The position numbers were made by a program, and so were the translations under genes. The notes under the pieces were generated by a model. That model did not search any database and was not told the DNA's origin. It was given only the letters and a program-made list of their open reading frames with translations. A stretch of 64,000 nt of DNA from Rhizobium oryzicola (GTDB taxonomy: Bacteria > Pseudomonadota > Alphaproteobacteria > Rhizobiales > Rhizobiaceae). The stretch spans positions 248,001 to 312,000 of the forward strand of contig NZ_JAUKWQ010000005.1 of assembly GCF_030504645.1 (NCBI RefSeq), given 5' to 3'. Positions 36,352 through 44,742 of the stretch are shown in pieces; the first letter of the stretch is position 1; every line of letters begins with the position of its first letter.

Positions 36352-36930
36352 TTAGTGTGCCCGCACCGGAGAGCTTGGACCATCCGGATGAATCTCCGCA
36401 GCCATGAGGCCCTTGTCGCCAGGTCCGAAACGAACCAGCACCACCTGACCGGGGCGAAGTTCCGTCAGGCCGAAGCGGCGAAGGGTTTCCATATGAATGA
36501 AGATATCCTCGGTCCCCTCACCACGTGTCAGGAAGCCGAACCCTTTTGTACGGTTGAACCACTTGACCAAAGCGCGCTCCAGGCCGCTCGTGGGTGTTAC
36601 CTGAACGTGGGTGCGGACCGGTGGAAGCTGGGAGGGGTGCACCGCCGTCGACTGGTCCATGGAAAGGATGCGGAAGGCCTGGTAACCACGACCACCCTTC
36701 TGGATCAGCGCCACGATGCGGGTCCCTTCCAGAATGGTCTGGAAGCCGTCCCGCCTGAGGCAAGTTACATGCAGCAGCACATCCTGCATGCCGTTATCCG
36801 GCACGATGAACCCGAAACCCTTGGCGACATCGAACCACTTCACCACGCCGGTGATTTCGATGAGATCCACTGGCTCCCCGGCAAGTTCCTCAAAACTCAC
36901 CACGCCTTTCGATGACATTCGGTCCGCCAT
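36352..36930 (-). CDS. Tandem cold-shock-domain protein
   Basis: 192 residues from the ATG at 36930 (MADRMSSKGVVSFEE), chosen because it follows CAGGGG and matches the family start; the open frame reaches 37038. Two cold-shock domains each keep both RNA-binding motifs: KGFGFIV with DVLLHVTCL and KGFGFLT with DIFIHMETL, joined by a proline-rich linker. Binds single-stranded RNA or DNA in the cytoplasm. This two-domain layout is typical of alphaproteobacteria. Confidence 0.87.
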   Translation of the reverse strand: MADRMSSKGVVSFEELAGEPVDLIEITGVVKWFDVAKGFGFIVPDNGMQDVLLHVTCLRRDGFQTILEGTRIVALIQKGGRGYQAFRILSMDQSTAVHPSQLPPVRTHVQVTPTSGLERALVKWFNRTKGFGFLTRGEGTEDIFIHMETLRRFGLTELRPGQVVLVRFGPGDKGLMAAEIHPDGPSSPVRAH

Positions 36931-37125
36931 TCTGTCAGCCCCTGGATTACGCATCACGGTTACGGTTAACTGATTCTTAGAAGATATGTTAACATTGCGC
37001 CGTTCGTCCAGCGCAAGTCCACGCTCTTTCTTATCCATCTCTTTCTATCCACACCGCCTTGTCCGAGGCTGGTGGGTGACGCATATGTTTCCTGCCATTT
37101 AAACTCAGACATGAGGCAGGGAGCG

Positions 37126-37566
37126 ATGCGATATCTTCACACCATGGTTCGGATCAAGGATCTGGACGCATCCATGGATTTCTACACGCGTGTTTTCGGG
37201 TTGCAGGAAGTGCGCCGAATCGAAAACGAAAAGGGCCGGTTCACGCTGATCTTCCTGGCCGCCCCGGAGGATGTGGACGCAGCCACCAACGACAAGGCGC
37301 CATGCCTTGAGCTGACCTATAACTGGGACACAGAGGACTATACCGGCGGGCGCAATTTCGGCCATCTGGCCTATGAGGTGGATGATATTTATGCCTTCTG
37401 CCAGAAACTGATGGACCACGGGGTCACGATCAACCGCCCGCCGCGCGATGGTAACATGGCGTTCGTTCGTTCGCCCGATGGCATCTCGATCGAGTTGCTT
37501 CAGAAAGGTCCCGCCAAGCCGGCAGCCGAGCCTTGGGCATCCATGCCGAATACCGGCAGCTGGTAA
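37126..37566 (+). CDS. gloA: Lactoylglutathione lyase (glyoxalase I)
   Basis: 146 residues from the ATG at 37126, which has an AGGGAG ribosome site; upstream in-frame starts lack one. The four metal ligands are visible as His5, Glu62, His80 and Glu123 in the VOC fold. It converts the methylglyoxal-glutathione hemithioacetal to S-lactoylglutathione. Length and ligands match GloA. Confidence 0.9.
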   Translation: MRYLHTMVRIKDLDASMDFYTRVFGLQEVRRIENEKGRFTLIFLAAPEDVDAATNDKAPCLELTYNWDTEDYTGGRNFGHLAYEVDDIYAFCQKLMDHGVTINRPPRDGNMAFVRSPDGISIELLQKGPAKPAAEPWASMPNTGSW

Positions 37567-37646
37567 GTTAAAGTAAAAACCCAGCCTGACGCAGGCTTGA
37601 TCATGCATTCTGTCCCCATATCGATGTTTCAGGATGGGGGCAGATC

Positions 37647-38222
37647 GTGCAGAGCCAGACTTCTTCAAAGCTTATCCGGTCCATGCGCGTTACGATGCCG
37701 ATGGCGATCATAGCTATGGGGCTGACGGGTTGTCTTGGTATCGACAAGAAGGACGATCTGGCAGCGAGCGTTGAAAAGCCCGTGATGGGTCCGGAGCTCC
37801 CCGCAGCACCTCAGGCAACCGCGCCATCTTCCGCGAAGACCGCCAGTTACACCGATCCCTTCGTCACCAAGGGCGGAACGCGCACCGCAAATGCGAAGCG
37901 TCCCGCTGTCGCGACTGGCGGCCAGCCGACGCAGATGGCCCAAGCAGCGCCAATGCCAGATGCAAACGCTCCCGCCAACCAGCTTGGTTCGGTTGTGAAC
38001 CAACCAACGACCGTCAACGCCGGCAGCAACAGCATCTTCGCGCTTGCCCAGCCTCCCGCCACGGATCCCGGCAGCGCTGCATCCTACCTGCCGCAACGCA
38101 ACTTCAACGCTACCACGGGCAGCATGTTCAGCCTGAAGCCTTCTGCCGCAATCCAGCCCGCGCAGGTGCCTGTCCAAGCGCCATCGGCAGCAACGGAGAA
38201 CGGTGCCGGCGGGCTTTGGTGA
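37647..38222 (+). CDS. Putative lipoprotein, low complexity
   Basis: 191 residues from a GTG at 37647 with a GGGGG ribosome site. A signal sequence ends in the lipobox LTGC (cysteine about residue 29). The rest is rich in Ala, Pro, Gln, Thr and has no recognisable domain, suggesting an unstructured envelope linker. Function unknown. Confidence 0.6.
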   Translation: MQSQTSSKLIRSMRVTMPMAIIAMGLTGCLGIDKKDDLAASVEKPVMGPELPAAPQATAPSSAKTASYTDPFVTKGGTRTANAKRPAVATGGQPTQMAQAAPMPDANAPANQLGSVVNQPTTVNAGSNSIFALAQPPATDPGSAASYLPQRNFNATTGSMFSLKPSAAIQPAQVPVQAPSAATENGAGGLW

Positions 38223-38325
38223 CCTGCAAGGACGTAGCTTAAAGTGCTGACGTTGTTCAGGTTTCTTGGCATTTCACCACAGCCGATTGGGACCTCATTT
38301 TTTCTCTGACAAATGCAAAAATTCG

Positions 38326-38355
38326 CTTGCGTCCTGAAAATACGCTCCATATAAG
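38326..38355 (+). promoter_or_regulatory. Promoter of tRNA-Glu copy 1
   Basis: CTTGCG at 38326-38331 and TATAAG at 38350-38355 are separated by 18 bases. A GC-rich GGCGCC discriminator follows, as in stringently controlled stable-RNA promoters. The tRNA begins 20 bases after the -10. Confidence 0.65.
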
Positions 38356-38375
38356 GGCGCCACCACGAAGCGCAC

Positions 38376-38450
38376 GCGCCCTTCGTCTATCGGTTAGGAC
38401 ACCAGATTTTCATTCTGGGAAGAGGGGTTCGACTCCCCTAGGGCGTGCCA
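38376..38450 (+). tRNA. tRNA-Glu (anticodon TTC), copy 1
   Basis: 75-base cloverleaf. The acceptor GCGCCCT pairs with AGGGCGT (one G-U), anticodon loop reads ATTTTCATT region (TTC), T-arm AGGGGTTCGACTCCCCT and CCA is encoded. Identical to the copies at 38607 and 38852. Confidence 0.95.
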
Positions 38451-38557
38451 CTTCCACTTTCATCTCATCAATGATGATATCAATGGCAGGCGTTTCCGCT
38501 GTCATTGCTTGGGCTCGGTCCGTCATCCACAGACTGTCGCAGAATTTTCATTTTGCG

Positions 38558-38586
38558 CTTGCATCGAAAAAAATCCCGATTATAAG
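38558..38586 (+). promoter_or_regulatory. Promoter of tRNA-Glu copy 2
   Basis: CTTGCA at 38558-38563 and TATAAG at 38581-38586 with a 17-base spacer, then the same GGCGCC discriminator. The spacer sequence differs from the other copies, while the boxes are kept. Confidence 0.65.
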
Positions 38587-38606
38587 GGCGCCACCACGAA
38601 GCGCAC

Positions 38607-38681
38607 GCGCCCTTCGTCTATCGGTTAGGACACCAGATTTTCATTCTGGGAAGAGGGGTTCGACTCCCCTAGGGCGTGCCA
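38607..38681 (+). tRNA. tRNA-Glu (anticodon TTC), copy 2
   Basis: 75 bases, identical to copy 1, including encoded CCA and the GCGCAC leader before it. It starts 231 bases after copy 1. Confidence 0.95.
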
Positions 38682-38801
38682 CTTACTTTCACAAACACAC
38701 AGCGAATTCATAGGGTTGCGATCAAGCATCCTTACAAACTCAGCGTGATGTTGGGTCTTTGGATTTCGCCAAATTTTCCCAACGAAATCGTCATTTTGAC
38801 G

Positions 38802-38831
38802 CTTGCGTGACAGCAGGCTCCCGCCTATAAG
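38802..38831 (+). promoter_or_regulatory. Promoter of tRNA-Glu copy 3
   Basis: CTTGCG at 38802-38807 and TATAAG at 38826-38831 with an 18-base spacer, followed by the shared discriminator. Confidence 0.65.
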
Positions 38832-38851
38832 GGCGCCACAACGAAGCGCAC

Positions 38852-38926
38852 GCGCCCTTCGTCTATCGGTTAGGACACCAGATTTTCATTCTGGGAAGAG
38901 GGGTTCGACTCCCCTAGGGCGTGCCA
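38852..38926 (+). tRNA. tRNA-Glu (anticodon TTC), copy 3
   Basis: 75 bases, identical to copies 1 and 2. It starts 245 bases after copy 2 and ends 55 bases before the stop of the convergent recJ gene. Confidence 0.95.
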
Positions 38927-38981
38927 CTTCACCTCCCCATTCAGTGATATATTAGACGCGGCGTCTATCCAGCTGCGCCTA

Positions 38982-40784
38982 TCAGATCGCTCTGGCGGCA
39001 TCCAAGATTCGCAATTGAATGCGGCGGCTGCCCTGCCAGTGGTCGGCGCTCAGCGATCCCGCCACATGCATCTGCGTGCCACGCGACTTCAAGAGGAAAT
39101 CACCGAGCGGGGTTTCGGCCGCCCGAAATGCGATCGCCTCGAGTCGGGTACCATCAGCCGATTGCAGTGTGGCCTTCACATGCGATGTGCCGATCAGGCG
39201 GGAATCCGTCAGGCGATGCGCAGGCAAGGCAAAGATCGGCTGTGCGTGGCCGGAGCCATAGGGACCCGCCTGCTCCAGCTGATCGATCAGCGCCAGCGTC
39301 GCGCCAGAGGCGGAAAGTGCGCCGTCGATTTTCAACGTATGGGCAGCAACGAGTACAGGCACGGTCGCGGCGGCGACCTGCTCAAAATAGCCGCGCAGCG
39401 CACCGAGCTTTTCGCGCTCGACCGTCAGGCCCGCAGCCATGGCATGCCCGCCACCTTTGACCAACAGCCCCTGCTCCACCGCACTACGGACCATGCGGCC
39501 CATATCGAAGCCGGCGATGGACCGGCCAGAGCCGGTCCCCTTGCCATTGGCATCAAGGGCGATCGCAAAGGCTGGGCGCTTGAATTTCTCCTTGAGACGC
39601 GCGGCCAGAAGCCCGACGATGCCTGGATGCCAGTCCTGACGCGCCGTGAGAATCACCGCGGCATTTTCGCCATCGCCATATTCGGCCAGCACTTCAGCTT
39701 CGGCCTCGGCCAGCATCTCCGCTTCCATGGCCTGCCGCTCGCGATTGAGATCATCGAGTCGCCCGGCGATTTCTTCCGCCTCGATCGAGTCATTAAGCGT
39801 CAGGAGACGGCTGCCGAGCGCCGCATCGCCGATCCGTCCGCCCGCATTGATTCGGGGACCAATCAGAAAGCCCAGGTGATAGGGCGTGACAGGCCCGTTC
39901 AAGCCAGCCTTGCGAAACAGGGCGGAAAGTCCGGCATTGCCCATGTGCCGCGCTGCAAGCAGGCCCTTCACCACATAGGCGCGGTTCAGCCCCTTCAGCG
40001 GCACCACATCACAGACCGTGGCGAGCGCCACGAGATCGAGCCAGGCCAGCAGATCAAGACCCTTGGAACGAGCATCGCCACGCTCACGCAGGATGCGGGC
40101 AGCGGCAACCAGCACCATGAAGACGACGCCCGCCGCGCAGAGATGCCCCTGCCCTGACAGATCATCGTTCCGATTCGGGTTGACGAGCGCGAGAGAGGGC
40201 GGCATCTCCGGGCCCATCTGGTGATGGTCGATGACCACCACATCGCAGCGCTCGTCTTCAGCAGCCTTCAGCGCCTCATGGCTGGTAGACCCGCAATCGA
40301 CCGTGACGATCAGTTGCGCGCCGGATGCGATGAGCTGCCGGATCGCATTGGCGTTCGGTCCGTAACCCTCGAAGATGCGATCCGGGATATAGATTTCGTG
40401 CGGCACCTCAAAATGATGCAGGAAGCGCGACAGAAGCGCGGAGGACGCGGCACCATCCACATCGTAATCGCCGAAGATGGCAACCCGCTCGCGACGAGCA
40501 ATCGCATCCGCCAGACGCGTGGCCGCCTTTTCGCAATCGATCAGGCTGTGCGGGTCCGGCATCAGACGACGGATGGTTGGGTCCAGAAAGGCAAGCGCGT
40601 CATCGATCGCAACGCCTCTGCCCGCCAGGACGCGGGCGATCAGGTCCGGGATGCCATGCACCTGCGCCATGGCGAGCGCGCGGTTTTGTGCCGCCTGATC
40701 CAGCCGCGATACCCATCTCTGCCCGGCAATGGACTTCTCTACGCCTAGGAAAGCGCGTGCGACGGGATCAACGGGTTCGGTCAT
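38982..40784 (-). CDS. recJ: Single-stranded-DNA-specific exonuclease RecJ
   Basis: 600 residues, usual RecJ length. 5'-3' exonuclease on single-stranded DNA in recombination and repair. The DHH phosphoesterase motifs are visible: Asp106, Asp108 and Asp110 in GDYDVDG, VDCGSTS, and Asp186-His187-His188 in VVIDHHQ. The DHHA1 part carries GPRINAGGRIGDAALGSRLL and GSGRSIAGFDMG. The C-terminal OB-like domain ends with WQGSRRIQLRILDA. Confidence 0.95.
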   Translation of the reverse strand: MTEPVDPVARAFLGVEKSIAGQRWVSRLDQAAQNRALAMAQVHGIPDLIARVLAGRGVAIDDALAFLDPTIRRLMPDPHSLIDCEKAATRLADAIARRERVAIFGDYDVDGAASSALLSRFLHHFEVPHEIYIPDRIFEGYGPNANAIRQLIASGAQLIVTVDCGSTSHEALKAAEDERCDVVVIDHHQMGPEMPPSLALVNPNRNDDLSGQGHLCAAGVVFMVLVAAARILRERGDARSKGLDLLAWLDLVALATVCDVVPLKGLNRAYVVKGLLAARHMGNAGLSALFRKAGLNGPVTPYHLGFLIGPRINAGGRIGDAALGSRLLTLNDSIEAEEIAGRLDDLNRERQAMEAEMLAEAEAEVLAEYGDGENAAVILTARQDWHPGIVGLLAARLKEKFKRPAFAIALDANGKGTGSGRSIAGFDMGRMVRSAVEQGLLVKGGGHAMAAGLTVEREKLGALRGYFEQVAAATVPVLVAAHTLKIDGALSASGATLALIDQLEQAGPYGSGHAQPIFALPAHRLTDSRLIGTSHVKATLQSADGTRLEAIAFRAAETPLGDFLLKSRGTQMHVAGSLSADHWQGSRRIQLRILDAARAI

Positions 40785-40821
40785 CGGTACTCTAACGGCC
40801 TGAATGGGTTCAGGTTCGTTC

Positions 40822-41094
40822 TAGAGCGTTTCAGGGCTAACTGGAAACAGTTCTGTTGGCTCAGGCGGGATTAGATGCAAGGAGAGCGGCGCGTGTCGTA
40901 GCCAAAGCATACGGCCAAGCCGCTGGACAAAGCAGATGACCCGCCTCAGCCAACCCGAAGGGCCGGATCATTTTCCGCCATTATCTTCGGCTTTCGTCTC
41001 GACCGTACCAGGAGGTATGCGCTTCGCCGAAAGCCTTGATCTTGACGAAAAATGCTTCCGGCAGAACGATTCCATTTGGCCCTGAAACGCTCTA
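40822..41094. repeat. MITE-like palindromic element
   Basis: A long terminal inverted repeat bounds this 273-base stretch: TAGAGCGTTTCAGGGC... at 40822-40855 and its near-complement ending ...CCCTGAAACGCTCTA at 41062-41094 (first 16 bases identical, few differences after). Inside, TTGGCTCAGGCGGG (from 40856) pairs with CCCGCCTCAGCCAA (about 40940). No protein is encoded. The termini look like a dispersed rhizobial repeat family; copy number is unknown from this window. Confidence 0.6.
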
Positions 41095-41146
41095 AACGAG
41101 TGCGCCAGAATCAGAATTCCCAAGTCCGCAACGCGCCATCAACACA

Positions 41147-41359
41147 CTACAGAATCACCCACAGGATGGCGGAAACGATAAAGACCGGCCAAGCGGACAA
41201 AGCGAGGAGCACCGTCCATGGAAGAAGAAGGCTGCCTTCCTCTTCATCGATCAGCTCGCTTTTCACACTGCCAAATAATGGTGGCGGCGAAACCACCTTC
41301 TTGATCGCAGCTGGCGGCCCAACGGGCTCATGTCGACCGAATAACATTGCTATGGACAT
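41147..41359 (-). CDS. Small membrane protein, 70 residues
   Basis: The ATG at 41359 (MSIAMLFGRHEPVG) has a good ribosome site, GGGAGG, eight bases upstream; a GTG lies one codon earlier. An acidic stretch (SELIDEEEG) precedes one C-terminal hydrophobic helix (LLLPWTVLLALSAWPVFIVS). No family recognised. The helix and ribosome site support a real gene, but conservation could not be checked. Confidence 0.5.
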   Translation of the reverse strand: MSIAMLFGRHEPVGPPAAIKKVVSPPPLFGSVKSELIDEEEGSLLLPWTVLLALSAWPVFIVSAILWVIL

Positions 41360-41511
41360 CACCGGCGCCTCCCTCGCTTGTGAAGTACATGCTCTCGAAA
41401 CAGGCCTGAAAAGCCATATTTCACTTTTGATAATACGCCTGGAATCATCCGGCCACTAGGGCCGGATGACAGATTGATTAACGAAAAACCGAAACTTCAG
41501 CGAAATTGTGG

Positions 41512-42831
41512 TCAAAACGCCTTCGGGCGCTCAATCCGGATCACCTGCGGTTCGCTGGCGATGTAGGATTGGGCCTTGATGCCGTCCACCGCCTTGCGGA
41601 TCGAAACCTCCGTGGTGGCATGGGTCACCAGAATGATCGTCTTGGCATTGCTTGGCGAACCACCATCGGCACGCTGGACGATGGATTCGAGCGAAATGCC
41701 GTTCTCTGCCATTTGCGTGGCAACATTGGCAAATACGCCGGTCCGATCAGATACGGTCAGACGGATGAAGTAGCCGCCTTCGTGGCTCTGGATCTGCGCC
41801 TTGCGATAGGGGCTGAGCGAGGCTGCCGGCGTACCAAGAACCGGAACGCGCTGGGCGCCCGGACGGCTCTTGGCAATATCGGCAATGTCACCGAGAACAG
41901 CTGACGCGGTGGCGTTGCCGCCAGCACCCGGACCGACCATGAGCAATTCGCCCAGAATGTCGGATTCGATGGCGACAGCATTGGTCACGCCATCGACCTG
42001 CGCAATCACGGTATCATGCGGCACCATGGTTGGATGAACCCGCTGCTCGATACCGCTATCCGTCCGCTGCGCCACGCCCAACAGCTTGATGCGATAGCCG
42101 AGATCGGCAGCAGCCTGAATATCTTCGATGGTGATGTTGGAGATACCTTCGAGATAGATCTCGTCCGCGGCAATCTCGGTTCCAAAGGCAAGCGTCGTCA
42201 GGATCGCCAACTTGTGGGCGGTATCATTGCCTTCGATGTCAAAGGTCGGATCGGCCTCGGCATAGCCCAGGCGCTGCGCTTCCTTCAGGCAGGCTTCGAA
42301 AGTCAGACCTTCTTTCTCCATCCGTGTCAGGATGTAGTTGCAGGTGCCGTTCATGATGCCGTAGATGCGCGACACGGTATTGCCGGTCAGCGACTCGCGC
42401 AGCGCCTTGATGACTGGAATACCACCGGCAACGGCCGCTTCGAAGTTGAGAAGAACACCCTTCTCCTCCGCCATCTTGGCAAGCTCGACGCCGCAACGGG
42501 CAAGAAGCGCCTTGTTGGCGGTGACGACATGCAGGCCGCGGGAGAGAGCCGCCCGCACCGACCTGTCGGCCGCACCTTCGGCGCCGCCCATCAGTTCGAC
42601 GAAAACATCGATATCGGCCTTCTCGGCCAATTCTTCCGGTGTGTCGAACCAAGCAGCCCTGGACAGATCGACGCCGCGGTCGCGCGTCTTGTCGCGCGCA
42701 CTGACGGCCGTGATTTCGATGGCGCGCCCGCAGGTGACGGCAAGCTCGTTTGCCCGCGTCTGCAGAATACGCGCCAGTGATGCGCCAACGGTGCCCAGAC
42801 CCGCAATGCCGATTTTGAGGGCGTCTGCCAT
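41512..42831 (-). CDS. hom: Homoserine dehydrogenase
   Basis: 439 residues. NAD(P)-dependent reduction of aspartate semialdehyde to homoserine, on the way to threonine and methionine. The N-terminal GIAGLGTVGASLARIL nucleotide motif, TANKALLA, GGIPVIKALRESLTGN, GIMNGTCNYILTRM and EADPTFDIEGNDTAHKLAILT match the family. A C-terminal ACT domain (about 350-430, GYFIRLTVSDRTGVFANVA) indicates feedback control, usually by threonine. The aminotransferase lies directly upstream. Confidence 0.95.
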   Translation of the reverse strand: MADALKIGIAGLGTVGASLARILQTRANELAVTCGRAIEITAVSARDKTRDRGVDLSRAAWFDTPEELAEKADIDVFVELMGGAEGAADRSVRAALSRGLHVVTANKALLARCGVELAKMAEEKGVLLNFEAAVAGGIPVIKALRESLTGNTVSRIYGIMNGTCNYILTRMEKEGLTFEACLKEAQRLGYAEADPTFDIEGNDTAHKLAILTTLAFGTEIAADEIYLEGISNITIEDIQAAADLGYRIKLLGVAQRTDSGIEQRVHPTMVPHDTVIAQVDGVTNAVAIESDILGELLMVGPGAGGNATASAVLGDIADIAKSRPGAQRVPVLGTPAASLSPYRKAQIQSHEGGYFIRLTVSDRTGVFANVATQMAENGISLESIVQRADGGSPSNAKTIILVTHATTEVSIRKAVDGIKAQSYIASEPQVIRIERPKAF

Positions 42832-42849
42832 AACTTGTGTCCTGTCGAG

Positions 42850-42877
42850 AAAAGAACGGGCAGCAGAACGCTGCCCG
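42850..42877 (-). terminator. Intrinsic terminator after the aminotransferase gene
   Basis: CGGGCAGC and GCTGCCCG form a stem at 42857-42877; on the minus strand TTCTTTTC follows. It lies between the aminotransferase stop and the hom start, so hom probably also has its own promoter or receives readthrough. Confidence 0.65.
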
Positions 42878-42892
42878 CCATGTCTGAAAATC

Positions 42893-44116
42893 TTAGCGGT
42901 GGGCGTTCAACGAGATCACGTTGTGCAACGTGTCGTCCGCCGTTCCGAGGAACTTCTTGATGTTGCGGGCCGCCTGACGAATGCGATGCTCGTTCTCCAC
43001 CAGCGCGATGCGCACGTAATCGTCACCGTGCTCTCCGAAGCCAATGCCGGGCGCCACAGCCACATCAGCCTTTTCGATCAGCAGCTTGGAAAACTCCAGC
43101 GAACCGAGCGGGCGGAATTTTTCCGGCACCGGCACCCAGGCAAACATCGAGGCCGCCGGCGGCGGCACGTCCCAACCGGCGCGACCGAAGCTCTCCACCA
43201 TAACATCACGGCGGCGCTTATAGGTCTGGCGCACTTCATCGATATGCTGGTCGAGATCGGGATCGTTGAGCGCTGCCGTAGCCGCCACCTGGATCGGCGT
43301 AAATGCGCCGTAATCCAGATAGGATTTTACGCGCGTCAGTGCCGAGATGAGGCGGTCGTTACCAACGGCAAAGCCCATGCGCCAGCCGGCCATGGAGAAG
43401 GTCTTCGACATGGAGGTGAACTCGACGGCGACGTCGATCGCACCCGGCACCTGTAGGATGGACGGAGTCGGCTTGCCGTCGAAGTAGATCTCCGAATAGG
43501 CCAGGTCGGAGAGGACGAAGATGCCGTGCTTCTTCGCGAAGGCCACAACGTCCTTGTAGAATTCGAGTTCGACAACCGTTGCCGTCGGGTTCGACGGATA
43601 GCAGAGGATCATCGCAATCGGCTTCGGGATCGAATGCGCAACAGCGCGCTCCAGTGCCCGGAAGAATTCCTCGTTCGGCTCGACGGGGATGGAGCGGATC
43701 ACGCCGCCCACCATCAGGAAGCCGAAGGCATGGATGGGATAGGACGGATTGGGGCAGAGAACCACATCGCCCGGGGCCGTAATGGCCTGCGCCATGTTGG
43801 CAAAGCCTTCCTTGGAGCCAAGGGTGGCGACAACCTGGGTATCAGGGTTCAGCTTCACGCCAAAACGGCGGGCATAATAAGCAGCCTGGGCGCGGCGAAG
43901 GCCGGGGATGCCCTTGGATGAGGAATAGCCGTGCGTATCAGGGCGCTGAACTGTTTCGATCAGCTTGTCGACGATGAACTTGTTCGTCGGAAGATCTGGA
44001 TTGCCCATGCCAAGATCAACGATATCCGCGCCACCGGCTCGCGCGCTCGCCTTCAAACGGTTGACCTGTTCGAAAACGTAAGGCGGAAGCCGGCGAACTT
44101 TATGAAACTCTTCCAT
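42893..44116 (-). CDS. Pyridoxal-phosphate aminotransferase, AlaC/LL-diaminopimelate type
   Basis: 407 residues, class I/II aminotransferase. DIVDLGMGNPDLPTNKFIVDKL, GSKEGFANMAQAITAPGDVVLCPNPSYPIH, CYPSNPTATVVELEFYKDVV, and the PLP lysine Lys238 in SMSKTFSMAGWRMG. In rhizobia this gene next to hom is annotated as an aspartate- or alanine-type aminotransferase; the substrate cannot be fixed from sequence. It sits 61 bases before hom with a terminator between. Confidence 0.9.
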   Translation of the reverse strand: MEEFHKVRRLPPYVFEQVNRLKASARAGGADIVDLGMGNPDLPTNKFIVDKLIETVQRPDTHGYSSSKGIPGLRRAQAAYYARRFGVKLNPDTQVVATLGSKEGFANMAQAITAPGDVVLCPNPSYPIHAFGFLMVGGVIRSIPVEPNEEFFRALERAVAHSIPKPIAMILCYPSNPTATVVELEFYKDVVAFAKKHGIFVLSDLAYSEIYFDGKPTPSILQVPGAIDVAVEFTSMSKTFSMAGWRMGFAVGNDRLISALTRVKSYLDYGAFTPIQVAATAALNDPDLDQHIDEVRQTYKRRRDVMVESFGRAGWDVPPPAASMFAWVPVPEKFRPLGSLEFSKLLIEKADVAVAPGIGFGEHGDDYVRIALVENEHRIRQAARNIKKFLGTADDTLHNVISLNAHR

Positions 44117-44219
44117 AGCGGACCTCGTGAGGCATTAGGGGCGAAAGCAATCCATCTACGACACGTTTGCGTAACGGACGCTCTGTTGCTTTGCTTCCAA
44201 AACCGCCTGATGGCAAGGC

Positions 44220-44618
44220 CTATTTGGCAATTTCGCGTTCTGCGTCGGCAGCATGTTCGCTACCAAGCTGGCGCAGAGCAGCGATACGGCGCTTGTATTC
44301 AGCTTCCGTAATCGCCCCCGACTTTCGCTGGTTTGCAAGACGCGTGAGCTTTGCTTCCGTACTATCAAAGTCCTGATCGGCGATCTGCGTATTAGCGGCC
44401 GTCAATGGCCGCCCAACGCTCGGATATTCGCCCGTCGAAAGTTTGGTGATGGGTTTCGGGGTCGGTGCTGGCTGCGGTCCAACGACGGTTGCCTGAGGCG
44501 CAGTGGTCGGACGGCCTGTCAGCGCGAATGTATCGCTCGAGCAGCCCGACAGTGCAAGCGGCATTGCAACAGCGCCCATCCACAACAGCAAACGGCCAGA
44601 CATCAACATTCTACGCAT
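44220..44618 (-). CDS. SHOCT-domain lipoprotein
   Basis: About 132 residues from the ATG at 44618 (44609 and 44627 are alternatives; a longer frame to 44975 would overlap phaC and is rejected). The signal ends in a lipobox LSGC, followed by a proline-rich linker. The C-terminus STEAKLTRLANQRKSGAITEAEYKRRIAAL matches the SHOCT short oligomerisation motif. Function unknown, envelope location inferred. Confidence 0.65.
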   Translation of the reverse strand: MRRMLMSGRLLLWMGAVAMPLALSGCSSDTFALTGRPTTAPQATVVGPQPAPTPKPITKLSTGEYPSVGRPLTAANTQIADQDFDSTEAKLTRLANQRKSGAITEAEYKRRIAALRQLGSEHAADAEREIAK

Positions 44619-44742
44619 CCCACCCATTCCGTTAAGGCAGGGCCCGCCGGGGCGCCGCCGCTGGCACTTGTATTCGTTTTCGGGCACAATGTAAAAACCA
44701 AAACAATCAAGCCGAATGGCTTTCCAGGGGAGGACGAAGCGG

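Noticed and set aside
38340..38930. Possible CRISPR-like or other repeat array
   Set aside because: The repeated unit is a complete tRNA-Glu gene with promoter, and spacers of about 150-170 bases are unlike CRISPR.
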